DNA of 64,000 nucleotides from Microbacterium sp. TNHR37B (GCF_001620065.1 NZ_LQGV01000004.1:186001-250000); one strand, 5' to 3'. Shown: positions 51,597-60,582, counted from the stretch's first letter. A program made the numbers and translations. Notes: generated by a model from the letters alone, not told the origin.

Positions 51597-52768
51597 CCCG
51601 CGTCGTCGTCGCCCTCGACAGCTTCAAGGGCTCCCTCGGGGCGGCTGCCGCCGTCGCCGCTCTGGCGGAGGGATGGCGCGAGACCGACCCGACGGTCGTG
51701 ATTCTTTCGCGGCCCATGGCCGACGGCGGCGAGGGGACGCTGGATGCCTTCGCGTCGGCCGTCGCCGATGCGGAGCGGGTGCCCGTCGCCGTCCGCGGCC
51801 CGCACGGGCGCACGGTGACCGCTTCGTGGCTGCTGCTGCCCGCTGCGCCGGTCTCCTCGGGCTCCCCGGGCGCGACGGAGCGGGGCGAGGTCGCCCGGGT
51901 CGGCGTGGTGGAGCTCGCCGCGACGAGCGGGATCGAGCTCCTCGGGGGCGACCTCCGGCCGTGGGACGCCGACACCGTCGGGTTCGGCGAGGCGATCGCT
52001 GCGGCCCTCGATCGCGGCGTCGATCGCCTCGTCGTCGGGATCGGCTCGTCGGCGTCGACCGACGGCGGGGCCGGGATGCTGACGGCGCTCGGTGCGCGAG
52101 TGCTCGACGCGGACGGGGCGCCGGTCGCGCCCGGGGCCCGTGGGCTGCGCGAAGCGGCCTCGCTCGACCTTTCCGGACTCCGCCCGCTTCCGCCGGGCGG
52201 GGTGACCGTGCTCTCCGACGTCACCCACGTGCTCACCGGGCCCGCGGGCGCCGCTGCCGTGTTCGGGCCGCAGAAGGGCCTGGGCCCCGACGACGTGCCC
52301 CTCGTGGATGCCGCCCTCGCCCGCTGGGCCGACCTCCTCCGCGCGCATCCCGGTCTGTCGGGTGCCGACCCCGACCTCCCCGGAGCTGGAGCGGCGGGAG
52401 GGACGGGGCTGGCACTCGCCGCATGGGGCGCGCACCTGCGGCCCGGCGCCGACGACGTGGCCGACCTCGTCGGGCTCGATGAGGCGCTCGCCGCCGCCGA
52501 CGTCGTGGTCACGGGGGAGGGCGCGTTCGACGGGCAGTCGATGGCGGGCAAGGTTCCCGGCCGCGTCGCCGCGCGGGCCGCCGCCGCGGGCGTGCCCGTC
52601 GCCCTCGTCGCGGGGCGGATCGATCCCTCGGCAGATGTGTCCGCCTTCGCCGCGACGGTGTCGCTCACCGAGCGGGCAGGCGGCGCGCGCGAGTCCCTCG
52701 CCGACCCTGCGCGGTGGCTGCACGAGGCCGGCCGCGACCTTGCCCGCCGGTTCGCCGAGCGGCACTGA
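51593..52768 (+). CDS. glxK: Glycerate kinase
   Basis: Phosphorylates glycerate (2- or 3-position) with ATP to enter lower glycolysis. It is 391 residues of the type I GarK/GlxK family: VVVALDSFKGSLGAAAA at the N-terminus, PMADGGEGTLDA, GIGSSASTDGGAGML and VTGEGAFDGQSMAGK are diagnostic. It overlaps the repressor gene by 4 nt and closes the cluster, which suggests that the sugar pathway ends in glycerate or tartronate semialdehyde. It converges on the helicase gene with a 29-bp gap. Confidence 0.93.
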   Translation: MTRVVVALDSFKGSLGAAAAVAALAEGWRETDPTVVILSRPMADGGEGTLDAFASAVADAERVPVAVRGPHGRTVTASWLLLPAAPVSSGSPGATERGEVARVGVVELAATSGIELLGGDLRPWDADTVGFGEAIAAALDRGVDRLVVGIGSSASTDGGAGMLTALGARVLDADGAPVAPGARGLREAASLDLSGLRPLPPGGVTVLSDVTHVLTGPAGAAAVFGPQKGLGPDDVPLVDAALARWADLLRAHPGLSGADPDLPGAGAAGGTGLALAAWGAHLRPGADDVADLVGLDEALAAADVVVTGEGAFDGQSMAGKVPGRVAARAAAAGVPVALVAGRIDPSADVSAFAATVSLTERAGGARESLADPARWLHEAGRDLARRFAERH

Positions 52769-52797
52769 CCTCTCCCGTCGCGCCGAGTGGCTCTGTC

Positions 52798-54930
52798 CTA
52801 CCCGTCCGTCGCAGCGGGAGACAGCACGACCAGCTCCCTCGTCGCGCGGGTCATGGCGACATAGCGATCGACGGCGCCGGTGAGACCCGCACCCAGCCGG
52901 TCGGGGTCCACGAGCACCACGAGGTCGAACTCGAGCCCCTTGGCCTCCCAGGGGGAGAGGGACCGGACCCGGGGGTGCGTCTTCCGCGGCTCTGCACCGA
53001 CGACCACGGCGATCCCCTCCTCGTTCCGGGTGAGCCATTCCCCGAGGACGGCGTCGAGGTCGCCGGGCACCCCGGTGCGGACCGGAACGCCCGTCGCGCG
53101 GACGGAGACCGGGACGTTGGCGTCGGCAAGCGCGGCGCGGATGACGGGAGCGGCGACCTCCATCACCTCCGCGGGGGTTCGGTAGTTGATCGTCAGCTCG
53201 GCCCGCGTCGCGCGGTCCAGGCCCAGGCGGGAGAGTCTCTCCTCCCACGACTCCGGGAACCCCTCCCGCGCCTGGGCGCGATCGCCGACCACCGTCACGC
53301 TGCGCGAGGGGCACCGCCGCAGCAGCATGCGCCACTGCGCGTCGGTCAGCTCCTGCGCCTCGTCGATGATGAGGTGAGCGAACGTGCCGGTCACCGCATC
53401 CGCGGCGGGCGCTCCCTCCTCGCCTTCGAGGAGACTGTTCTCGGCGTCCTGGCCGGTGAGGATCGACATCAGTTTGAGGTCGCTGTCGTCGGCGGCGACC
53501 AGGTCTTCCACGACGCGGGCGCGCACCTCCCGCTCCGCCGCCTGCGACACCGCGCGGCGGTGGCGGCGGCGGACCTCCTCGGGGTCACCGATCCGGGCGC
53601 GCGCCTCGTCGAGGAGGGGGAGGTCGGCCGTCGTCCACGCCGCCGGGTCGGGTCGGCGCAGGAGAGCGCGCTCCGCGTCGGTGAGAAAGGGAGCGCACTC
53701 CTGCAGGTACGACGGAACGCGGTACAGATCGGCGACGACGCGGGCGGGGTCGAGGATCGGCCAGGCGCGGCGGAACGCGCGACCCAGCTCCTCGTCGCGG
53801 GCGAGTGCCCGGTGCACCCGCACCAGATCGCCGTCGACGTCTCCGTGCTCGTCCACGAGGATGTCGAGGAGCTCCTCCCACACCTGGTCGCGGGCGTCGT
53901 TGTGGGGGAGGGTGCGGTCGGCGGTGGCGAAGGCGTCGGCCCAGTGCTGCGGGGTCACCCAGAGGTCGCTCCACGGCGTCTCCACGAGGAGCGGTCGCGT
54001 CGGCGGCTGTTCGTACACGCGGACGGCCGGCTCGACGGCGTCCAGCAGGCACGCGTCGCCCTTGAGCCGCGCGACACGAGGGTCCTCCTCCGTGCCCGCG
54101 GTCGCACCTTCCGGAACGAGGTCGCGCGGGGTGCACAGCAGCACGCCCTCTTCGCCGAGGCTCGGGAGGACGTCCTCCACGTACGCCAGATAGGGGGTGT
54201 GCGGCCCCACGACGAGGATGCCGCCCTTGCCCGGTCCCAGTCTCGGATCGGCGTACTGGAGGTAGGCGGCGCGGTGCAGGGCGACGACGGTCTTGCCCGT
54301 CCCCGGACCGCCGTCGACGACGAGGGCCCCCGCCGCGGGAGCCCGGATGATGGCGTCCTGATCGGCCTGGATGGTTCCGAGCACGTCACGCATGCGCGAT
54401 GACCGGGTGGCGCCGAGACTCGCGATGAACGCGGACTGGTCATCGGGGGAGAGGTCGGCGGTGACCTCACCGTCGAAGATCTCGTCGCCGTAGTCGATGA
54501 CCGCCCCTCCGCGCCACCGGTAGCGTCGCCGGCTGCGCACCCCGTTCCGGTGGGCGAGGGTCGCCGCGAAGAACGGCTCGGCGGCCGGCGTCCGCCAGTC
54601 CATGAGCAGAACCTCTCCGTCCTCCCCGCTGATGCCGAAGCGCCCGATGTACTGGACGGAGCCGTCGTCGTGGACGAGCCGGCCGAGGCACGCGTCGATG
54701 CCGAAGCGTCGGAGGATCCGCAGCCGCGCCGTGATCCGGTGGACGGCCAGGTCGCGTTCCAGGGCGGCCTCTCCGTGTCGCGCGGGAGTGCGCAGCAGCT
54801 CGGCACGGCGGCGCTCCAGGCCGGCGCGTTCCTGAGTCAGGGCGGTGGCGATGGCGGCGAACCGTCGCTCGTCGGCCGCGATGCGTGCGGGCGCGGCCTT
54901 GTCGGAAAGGTGGGGCGGAAGAGCGAACAC
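52798..54930 (-). CDS. UvrD/HelD-like helicase, RNA polymerase-recycling type (HelD/HelR)
   Basis: A 710-residue superfamily 1 ATPase. The N-terminal coiled-coil (about 10-75) and a beta-rich segment (MDWRTPAAEPF) precede Walker A GGPGTGKT at 207-214, followed by VVALHRAAYLQYAD, a run typical of HelD. Walker B/motif II is DEAQELT, and motif VI is YVAMTRATRELVVL. HelD proteins free stalled RNA polymerase, and the actinobacterial HelR class also protects against rifampicin. That role here is inferred from length and layout. GTG 54930 with GAGGAG is chosen over an upstream extension of low-complexity residues. Confidence 0.85.
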   Translation of the reverse strand: MFALPPHLSDKAAPARIAADERRFAAIATALTQERAGLERRRAELLRTPARHGEAALERDLAVHRITARLRILRRFGIDACLGRLVHDDGSVQYIGRFGISGEDGEVLLMDWRTPAAEPFFAATLAHRNGVRSRRRYRWRGGAVIDYGDEIFDGEVTADLSPDDQSAFIASLGATRSSRMRDVLGTIQADQDAIIRAPAAGALVVDGGPGTGKTVVALHRAAYLQYADPRLGPGKGGILVVGPHTPYLAYVEDVLPSLGEEGVLLCTPRDLVPEGATAGTEEDPRVARLKGDACLLDAVEPAVRVYEQPPTRPLLVETPWSDLWVTPQHWADAFATADRTLPHNDARDQVWEELLDILVDEHGDVDGDLVRVHRALARDEELGRAFRRAWPILDPARVVADLYRVPSYLQECAPFLTDAERALLRRPDPAAWTTADLPLLDEARARIGDPEEVRRRHRRAVSQAAEREVRARVVEDLVAADDSDLKLMSILTGQDAENSLLEGEEGAPAADAVTGTFAHLIIDEAQELTDAQWRMLLRRCPSRSVTVVGDRAQAREGFPESWEERLSRLGLDRATRAELTINYRTPAEVMEVAAPVIRAALADANVPVSVRATGVPVRTGVPGDLDAVLGEWLTRNEEGIAVVVGAEPRKTHPRVRSLSPWEAKGLEFDLVVLVDPDRLGAGLTGAVDRYVAMTRATRELVVLSPAATDG

Positions 54931-55034
54931 GGGTCTCCTCGTCAGCGGGCGGCCGACCAGTATCCGCCCCGCGGGGGCCCTTGCCGCAAGCCCCCACCCC
55001 CGCGATATCCTGGAGGTGGCAGGCGGAGCGGCTC

Positions 55035-55463
55035 TCAGCGATCGCGGTAGGCCTCCGCCACCCACCGGGCGTACGACTCCCACGGCGCCGCCCCCTGGCC
55101 CACGGCCACGATGTGCGCGAACAGCCGCGCGTCGGCGCGGAACCACTCACCGCCCTCGCGGAGGTCGGCGAACTCGCGGTGTCGCTGTTGCTCGAGGTCG
55201 CGCCCGCCGCGCTCGAAGGCGAGGAGTTCCTCGTGCCGCACGGCGGACAGGCGCTGTCGCGGCCGGTGGGAGGTGCCGATCTTGATGCGCTCCCGCCAGC
55301 GCACGTAGTAGACGACGTCGATGCGCGGTGGTGGCAGATCCGGATCGGGGGCGTCGCCCACTCGCCATCCGCACACGGCGCATCGCCATCCGCCCTGGCC
55401 GCGAGAGCCCCGCGGGTCTCCGCAGAGCCGGCACGGCGCCGGGAGGAGATCGTCGGAGGTCAC
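55035..55463 (-). CDS. Zinc-ribbon plus GIY-YIG-like (T5orf172/MUG113) protein
   Basis: A 142-residue protein. The N-terminus has two CxxC pairs (CRLCG and CAVCG, about 14 residues apart) that look like a zinc ribbon. The second half shows VYYVRWRERIKIGTS, ARRL-type helix HRPRQRLSAVRHEELL, and LEQQRHREFADLREGGEWF, a pattern of the GIY-YIG-like T5orf172/MUG113 domain, where the tail Glu helps catalysis. It may be a nuclease, and its target is unknown. GTG 55463 with TAGCAT 7 nt upstream gives a leaderless start. A GTG at 55487 is an alternative. Confidence 0.7.
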   Translation of the reverse strand: MTSDDLLPAPCRLCGDPRGSRGQGGWRCAVCGWRVGDAPDPDLPPPRIDVVYYVRWRERIKIGTSHRPRQRLSAVRHEELLAFERGGRDLEQQRHREFADLREGGEWFRADARLFAHIVAVGQGAAPWESYARWVAEAYRDR

Positions 55464-55470
55464 GAGCGCG

Positions 55471-55476
55471 ATGCTA
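55471..55476 (-). promoter_or_regulatory. -10 element for leaderless zinc-ribbon protein transcript
   Basis: Minus-strand TAGCAT lies 7 nt before GTG 55463. It also decides the start choice, because no ribosome site is visible before either GTG. Inferred. Confidence 0.45.
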
Positions 55477-55649
55477 GACGCCGCCACCGACGCGCCCCGC
55501 GCCGTAAGCGGACTGTTACCAGATGCGCGGGCCCGACGTCAACGGGGCGACCCCGCCGGGGGTCATCCCTTACCGTGGGGTACGCAACATCAGGTGGGAC
55601 AGGGTCGAGCAGGCGGTGTTTCGGGTCACCGTTCTTCTCCCCGGCCACC

Positions 55650-55692
55650 GGAGAAGGTCCCGGCTGATCGGCTTCGGCGCGGGGCCTTCTCC
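55650..55692 (-). terminator. Stem-loop after the decarboxylase gene
   Basis: GGAGAAGGTCCCGG (55650-55663) pairs with GCGGGGCCTTCTCC (55679-55692) with one mismatch-like pair, around a 15-nt loop. It sits 46 bp past the stop of the three-gene amine operon. No T-run is present. The remaining 55477-55649 spacer shows nothing else recognisable. Confidence 0.6.
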
Positions 55693-55737
55693 CGTTCCGG
55701 TCTGTCTTTCCGGTTGCCGGCTGCGCTCGGGACCGGG

Positions 55738-57099
55738 TCACCGCATCGTGTCGAGGATGCCGGTGAGGTGGTCGAACGTCGTCCGCGGATTGAGGATCGC
55801 GAACCGGGCGTTGGTGCGGCCGGCGTGGCTGGAGGGCGTGACGAAGGCGTGCTGCTCGTCCAACAGCCGGTTCGACCACGCGACGTAGTCCGCCTTCTCC
55901 CAGCCGATGCGCTCGAAGACGACGACGCCGAGCTGTGGTGGGCGCACGAGCTGCACCTCCGGCCGCGCCTCGATCTCCGCGGCGATCCGCTGTGCGAGCT
56001 CCAGCGACGCCGTGATCGCGTCGCGATAGACGGCCGCCCCGTACGTCGCGAGCGAGAACCACAGCGGGAGTCCCCGGGGGCGGCGCGTGAGGTGGGCGGC
56101 GAAGTCCGAGGGGCTCCAGTCGCTCGTCTCGGTGAGGGTGTCGAGGTACTCCGCGTGCTGGGTGTGCGCGCGACGTCCGAGCTCGGGATCGCGATAGATC
56201 AGCGCGCACGCGTCGAACGGGGCGAACAGCCACTTGTGCGGATCGACCACGAGGGAGTCGGCGTGCTCCACCCCCGCGAAGCGGTCGCGGGCGCGGGGGC
56301 TGAGCATGGCCGCCAGCCCGTAGGCGCCGTCGACGTGGAGCCAGACGCCGTGCGCGCGTGTCTCCGCCGCGATGCCGGCGAGATCGTCGACGATCCCGAA
56401 GTTCGTCGAGCCCGCGGTCGCCACGACGGCGAACACACTGTCCCCGTGTGCCTCCAGCGCCTCGCGGACGGCCTCGCCGCGCAGCACGCCGCCGGAGTCG
56501 GGCGCCACCGTCACGACGTCGACGTCCATCACGCGCGCCGCGGAGGCGATCGAGGAGTGCGCCTCCGCGCTGCAGACGATCCGCCAGCGGTCGGGGCGCG
56601 CGCCGGCGTCGGCCGCGGCGTGCCGGGCGGCCACGAGCGCAGAGAGGTTTCCGAGCGTGCCGCCCTGGACGAACGCCCCGCCGGCTCCCGTCGGCAGCCC
56701 GAACTCCGCCGCCAGCCAGCGCAGCACCTCGTTCTCGGCGTGCACCGCTCCGGCTCCCTCCAGCCACGACCCGCCGTAGAGGGCGCTCGCCGAGACGACG
56801 ACGTCGAAGGCAGCCGCCGCCTTCGAGGGCGCGGAGGGGATGAACGAGAGATAACGCGGATCGTCTGTCGTGATGCAGGCGGGGGCCAAGACGTGTTCGA
56901 ACACCCCGATCGCCTTGCGCGCGCCGATCCCGTCCTCGTCGATCGTGCGTCCGGCCAGGCGCGCGAGCTCGGCGGCCGGCAGCGGCTTGTCCAGCGGAGT
57001 GTCCTGGGACAGCAGGCGACGGCGGGAGTAGTCCAGCACGAGGTCGACGATCGCGCGGGTCTCCTCGGTCACGTCGTGCATGCGGGCGGAGTCGGTCAT
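55738..57099 (-). CDS. Group II PLP-dependent decarboxylase
   Basis: A 453-residue aspartate-aminotransferase-fold decarboxylase acting on an aromatic amino acid, glutamate-like or diamino acid substrate. The PLP lysine is Lys289 in VVDPHKWLF, the cofactor Asp is in HVDGAYG, and CSAEAHSSIASAARV and GGTLGNLSALVAAR are family blocks. It is last gene of the agmatine deiminase/amidase/decarboxylase operon, its ATG overlapping the amidase stop by 4 nt. Its product amine could feed the oxidase and aminotransferase encoded nearby. Substrate not determined. Confidence 0.9.
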   Translation of the reverse strand: MTDSARMHDVTEETRAIVDLVLDYSRRRLLSQDTPLDKPLPAAELARLAGRTIDEDGIGARKAIGVFEHVLAPACITTDDPRYLSFIPSAPSKAAAAFDVVVSASALYGGSWLEGAGAVHAENEVLRWLAAEFGLPTGAGGAFVQGGTLGNLSALVAARHAAADAGARPDRWRIVCSAEAHSSIASAARVMDVDVVTVAPDSGGVLRGEAVREALEAHGDSVFAVVATAGSTNFGIVDDLAGIAAETRAHGVWLHVDGAYGLAAMLSPRARDRFAGVEHADSLVVDPHKWLFAPFDACALIYRDPELGRRAHTQHAEYLDTLTETSDWSPSDFAAHLTRRPRGLPLWFSLATYGAAVYRDAITASLELAQRIAAEIEARPEVQLVRPPQLGVVVFERIGWEKADYVAWSNRLLDEQHAFVTPSSHAGRTNARFAILNPRTTFDHLTGILDTMR

Positions 57100-58820
57100 C
57101 GGGGGTCTCCTGAGCGGGGCGGCGGAGCGAGGGGCGGCGTGAGCGGGGGCGCGACGCGGCGAGGGGCGGCGGCCTCGATCGCGACCGCCAGACGCAGCAG
57201 GGCGTTGTCATCGTAGGCGCGACCGGCGAGGGTCAGCCCCACCGGCATGCCGATGTCGGGGAGCATCGCCAGGGGAACCGTCACGGTCGGGATGCCCAGA
57301 TGCCGGATCGCGAGGTTTCCATTGGCGATCCAGGTGCCGTTGCGCCACCCGAGGTCGGCGGAGGCGGGGACGACGTCCATGTCGGCGGGAGCGATGTCGG
57401 ACACGGCCGGGAAGACGACGGCGTCGAGCGCGAGCGCGTCCATCCACGCCTCGAGGTCGATCCGTCGGGTCTCCTCGAGTCCGCGCAGTCCGTCGGCGAG
57501 CTCGGGCATGTCGTCGAGGGTCGCGTGCGGGTGGTCGCGCACCCATCTCGGGTAGTCGGCGATGTCGTCGTCGAACCCGGTGTACCGGTCGGGGAGGGCG
57601 CCGGGCGGCGGGGGGAAGATCCGATCGCCGTCGACGTCGGCGAGGCTCGACAGTCGCGGATCGCCGTTGGCGGCGAGGAAGTCCTCCCACGCCCAGGCGG
57701 AGAGGTCGAGGATCTCGCGCCGGAGGAAGGCGGGGGAGACGAGGCCCCGCGTGCGGATCGTGGGAGCACCGCGGCGGTCCCCCTCGTATCTGCTGACGAC
57801 GGGGAAGTCGACCTCGACGACCTCCGCGCCGGCCGCCTCCAGCGCGCGCCGGAGCGCCCGCCAGGCGGCGAGGATCGTGGGTCGCGTGATGATCGCCTGC
57901 CCCGTCGGGCCGCCGATGCCGGTTCCGGTGCCCGCCTCGGGGTCGGCCCCGACGTACATGCGCGGCACGCCGAGCCGTCGGCCCGCGAGCGTCGCCCCGT
58001 CCGCCAGGTCGCGGTACGAGTTCGGGCGCACCGCGGAGGCCGCCGGGAGGACGACCCAGGGCTGCGTCCGCCAGAAGTCGCCCCGGGAACCGGGGTCGTC
58101 GGCCACCACGACGTCGAGCACCTCGAGGAGGTCGGCCATCGTGCGGGTGTGAGGGACCACGACGTCCATCGTCGGGACGAGCGGCCAGTTGCCGCGCACC
58201 GAGATGACGCCCCGCGACGGCGTGTAGGCGCACAGGCCGTTGTGCGAGGCGGGACCGCGGCCGCTGGACCATGTCTCCTCGCCGAGCCCGAACGCGGCGA
58301 AACTGGCCGCGGTGGCCGTGCCGGAGCCGTTGGAGGATCCGGATGCGAACGGCGCGGTGAGAAACGCCCGGTTGTAGGGGCTCTCGGCTCGCCCGTAGAG
58401 GCCGCGCTGCATGCCGCCGTTCGCCATCGGCGGCATGTTGGTCAAGCCGAGGCAGATGGCGCCGCCGCTGCGCAGGCGCTCGATCGTGAAGGCGTCGCGC
58501 TGAGCCACGAGGTCGGCGAAGGCGGGCGATCCGGCCGCGGCGGTGAGACCGGCGACGAGGTAGCTGTCCTTCGCGGTGTACGGGATGCCCTCCAGCGGCC
58601 CGTGCCCCTCTCCGCGGGAACGCCGCTGGTCGCTCGCCTCGGCTTCGGCGCGTGCCGCGGGGTTGCGGACGACGACGGAACGGAGCGCGGTCGCGGTGTC
58701 CGGGCCGTCGTACGCGTCGATCCGTGCCAGGTACGCGTCGACGAGATCCACGGCGCGCACGTCTCCCGACTCCAGCGCGCCGCGAAGCTCGGCGATCGAG
58801 GCCTCGACGACGTCGATCAC
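57096..58820 (-). CDS. Amidase-signature family hydrolase
   Basis: 574 residues. The Ser-cisSer-Lys triad of the family is visible: Lys84 in YTAKDSYLVAG, cis-Ser in FASGSSNGSGTA (about 162-163) and nucleophile Ser186 in WSSGRGPAS. It splits an amide or carbamoyl group. It is squeezed between agmatine deiminase and the decarboxylase with 4-nt overlaps at both ends (GTG 58820 on the deiminase stop), so it may replace the usual nitrilase-type N-carbamoylputrescine amidohydrolase. That proposal is inference. A longer frame upstream would run antisense-like through the deiminase gene and is rejected. Confidence 0.87.
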   Translation of the reverse strand: MIDVVEASIAELRGALESGDVRAVDLVDAYLARIDAYDGPDTATALRSVVVRNPAARAEAEASDQRRSRGEGHGPLEGIPYTAKDSYLVAGLTAAAGSPAFADLVAQRDAFTIERLRSGGAICLGLTNMPPMANGGMQRGLYGRAESPYNRAFLTAPFASGSSNGSGTATAASFAAFGLGEETWSSGRGPASHNGLCAYTPSRGVISVRGNWPLVPTMDVVVPHTRTMADLLEVLDVVVADDPGSRGDFWRTQPWVVLPAASAVRPNSYRDLADGATLAGRRLGVPRMYVGADPEAGTGTGIGGPTGQAIITRPTILAAWRALRRALEAAGAEVVEVDFPVVSRYEGDRRGAPTIRTRGLVSPAFLRREILDLSAWAWEDFLAANGDPRLSSLADVDGDRIFPPPPGALPDRYTGFDDDIADYPRWVRDHPHATLDDMPELADGLRGLEETRRIDLEAWMDALALDAVVFPAVSDIAPADMDVVPASADLGWRNGTWIANGNLAIRHLGIPTVTVPLAMLPDIGMPVGLTLAGRAYDDNALLRLAVAIEAAAPRRVAPPLTPPLAPPPRSGDPR

Positions 58821-59860
58821 GAGCGGGCCGCCGCGGGGACGCGGGGTTGCTGCTGGGTGATGCAGTGGATGCCGCCGCCGCGCGCGAAGATCGGCCGCGC
58901 GTCGACGGTGACCACCTCGCGCCCGGGATAGGCCTCGGCGAGGATCGCGGCGGCGCGGGCATCGGCATCCGGTTCCCCGAAGCCGCACGCGATCACGCCG
59001 CCGTCCACGACGAGGTGGTTGACGTAGCTCCAGTCCACCACGCCCTCCTCGTCGCGCAGGGTGGCGGGGGCGGGGAGGTCGACGATCTCGAAGCGTCGGC
59101 CCGCCGCATCGGTCTGCTCCGACAGCACGGCTCGGAGCTCCCGCGTCACGGCATGGTCGGGGTGGCCGGGGTCGCGCTGGTCGTGGAGGAGCAGGCGGCC
59201 GGGCGAGGGGATCGTCGCGACGATGTCGACGTGCCCGTTGGTGCCGAAGTCGTCGTAGTCGCGGGTGAGTCCGCGGGGGAGCCAGATCGCTGTCGTCGCA
59301 CCGATCGTGCGGGCCATCTCCGCTTCGACGCGTGCCTTGTCGGCGTAGGGATTGCGGCGCGGGTCGAGCTGGACGGTCTCGGTGAGCAGGACAGTTCCCT
59401 CCCCGTCGACGTGGATGCCGCCGCCCTCGTTGACGAGCGTCGAGCTGACCAGCTCGGCGCCCGCGGCCGCCGCGACGATCCGGGCGTGGGCGGCGGACTT
59501 CTGCCACTGCGCCCACGCCGGTGCTCCCCAGCCGTTGAAGATCCAGTCGACCGCGCCGAGCGCTCCCGAGGCGTCGTCGACGACGAAGGTGGGGCCGGAG
59601 TCGCGCATCCAGAACTCGTCCACCGGCGCCTCCAGGAGCGTGACCTCACCCGGCAGCATCCGCCGGGCGCGCGCGGACTCCGCCGGATCGACGACCATCG
59701 TGACGGGCTCGAAGCGGGCGACCGCCGTCGCGACGGCCGTCCACGCGGCATACCCCTCCTCGCGGAGCGCGGCGGTGTCGCCGAGCGTCTCCCCCTCGGC
59801 GGGAAAGGTCATCCAGGTGCGCTCGTGTGGGGCGGTCTCTGCGGGCATACGCCAAGCCAT
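58817..59860 (-). CDS. aguA: Agmatine deiminase family protein
   Basis: Predicted to hydrolyse agmatine to N-carbamoylputrescine and ammonia. The 347-residue peptidylarginine-deiminase-like protein has the catalytic Cys333 in GGGIHCITQQQP near the C-terminus, with EFWMRDSGPTFVV and VNEGGGIHVDGEG carrying the conserved Asp and Glu, and GTNGHVDIVA the His/Asp. The family usually spans about 350-380 residues. It is the first gene of the three-gene operon and divergent from the TetR regulator, with a palindromic operator in the 66-bp gap. Confidence 0.92.
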   Translation of the reverse strand: MAWRMPAETAPHERTWMTFPAEGETLGDTAALREEGYAAWTAVATAVARFEPVTMVVDPAESARARRMLPGEVTLLEAPVDEFWMRDSGPTFVVDDASGALGAVDWIFNGWGAPAWAQWQKSAAHARIVAAAAGAELVSSTLVNEGGGIHVDGEGTVLLTETVQLDPRRNPYADKARVEAEMARTIGATTAIWLPRGLTRDYDDFGTNGHVDIVATIPSPGRLLLHDQRDPGHPDHAVTRELRAVLSEQTDAAGRRFEIVDLPAPATLRDEEGVVDWSYVNHLVVDGGVIACGFGEPDADARAAAILAEAYPGREVVTVDARPIFARGGGIHCITQQQPRVPAAARS

Positions 59861-59889
59861 CGCGATCTCCTCGGGGGTGCGCTACCTTG

Positions 59890-59905
59890 TTGATCGAGCG
59901 ATCAA
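59890..59905. promoter_or_regulatory. Perfect 16-bp TetR operator in the divergent amine-operon promoter
   Basis: TTGATCG-AG-CGATCAA is a perfect palindrome between the starts of aguA (59860) and tetR (59927). Both promoters must lie within or over it, so the regulator would repress both directions. Confidence 0.8.
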
Positions 59906-59926
59906 TAGCAGGGAGCGTATCGAGCG

Positions 59927-60532
59927 ATGGATGCCGCGTCAACCGATCAGCCGCACGACGGCGCCCGTCCGCGCGTGCGGAAGACCCCGGAGGAGCGGCG
60001 CGCGGAGGTTGCCGCGGCGGCGCGGGAGATCGCGCGGGAGCAGGGCCTGGACACGCTGACGCTGCGGGCCGTAGCCGCGCACATGGGGGTCGCTCCGGGA
60101 CTGGTCGCGCACTACATCCCGAGCATGGACGACCTGGTCGCCGAGGCCTTCGGCAGCCTCGTCGCCGAGGAGCTCTCGGACGTCGTCGCGGTGATCGCGC
60201 GGGTGGATGCCCCGCGGGAGCGTCTGGCCCGTCTCCTGGACACCCTCCTGGACGGCAGCCGCGTCGACATCACGCAGGTGTGGGTGCAGGGATGGGCGAT
60301 GGGCGCGCGGAACGAGGCGCTCGCCGCGCGGGTGCGCACCGAGATGGACGATTGGCAGGCGGCGATCGCCGCCGAGATCCGTCGCGGCATCGATCGCGGC
60401 GAGTTCGCCCCCGGCGACGCCGCGACCACGGCGGGGCACCTGCTGGCGATGATCGACGGTCTCAACGCCCATTCGCTCGTGCGCTGGACCGCCGTCCCGC
60501 ACCCCGCGCGGCTCCTCGACCTCCTGCTGTAG
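59927..60532 (+). CDS. TetR-family regulator of the amine cluster
   Basis: A 201-residue repressor. The helix-turn-helix is DTLTLRAVAAHMGVAPGLVA within about 20-65. The C-terminal domain (70-201) is helical and resembles BetI-like/PsrA subfamilies. It is divergent from aguA, shares a perfect palindrome and is followed by a strong inverted repeat. The ligand may be agmatine, putrescine or an intermediate (inference). The purine-rich CGAGCG region before ATG 59927 is a weak ribosome site. Confidence 0.88.
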   Translation: MDAASTDQPHDGARPRVRKTPEERRAEVAAAAREIAREQGLDTLTLRAVAAHMGVAPGLVAHYIPSMDDLVAEAFGSLVAEELSDVVAVIARVDAPRERLARLLDTLLDGSRVDITQVWVQGWAMGARNEALAARVRTEMDDWQAAIAAEIRRGIDRGEFAPGDAATTAGHLLAMIDGLNAHSLVRWTAVPHPARLLDLLL

Positions 60533-60582
60533 TCCCCCCCGGCCTCCCGGCCTCCCGGCTTCCGGCCTCCCCCGGCACTGCT

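Noticed and set aside
57208..58968. A 586-residue alternative frame within the amidase gene
   Set aside because: It is Arg/Pro-rich and lies in a shifted frame of a gene with a complete amidase triad.
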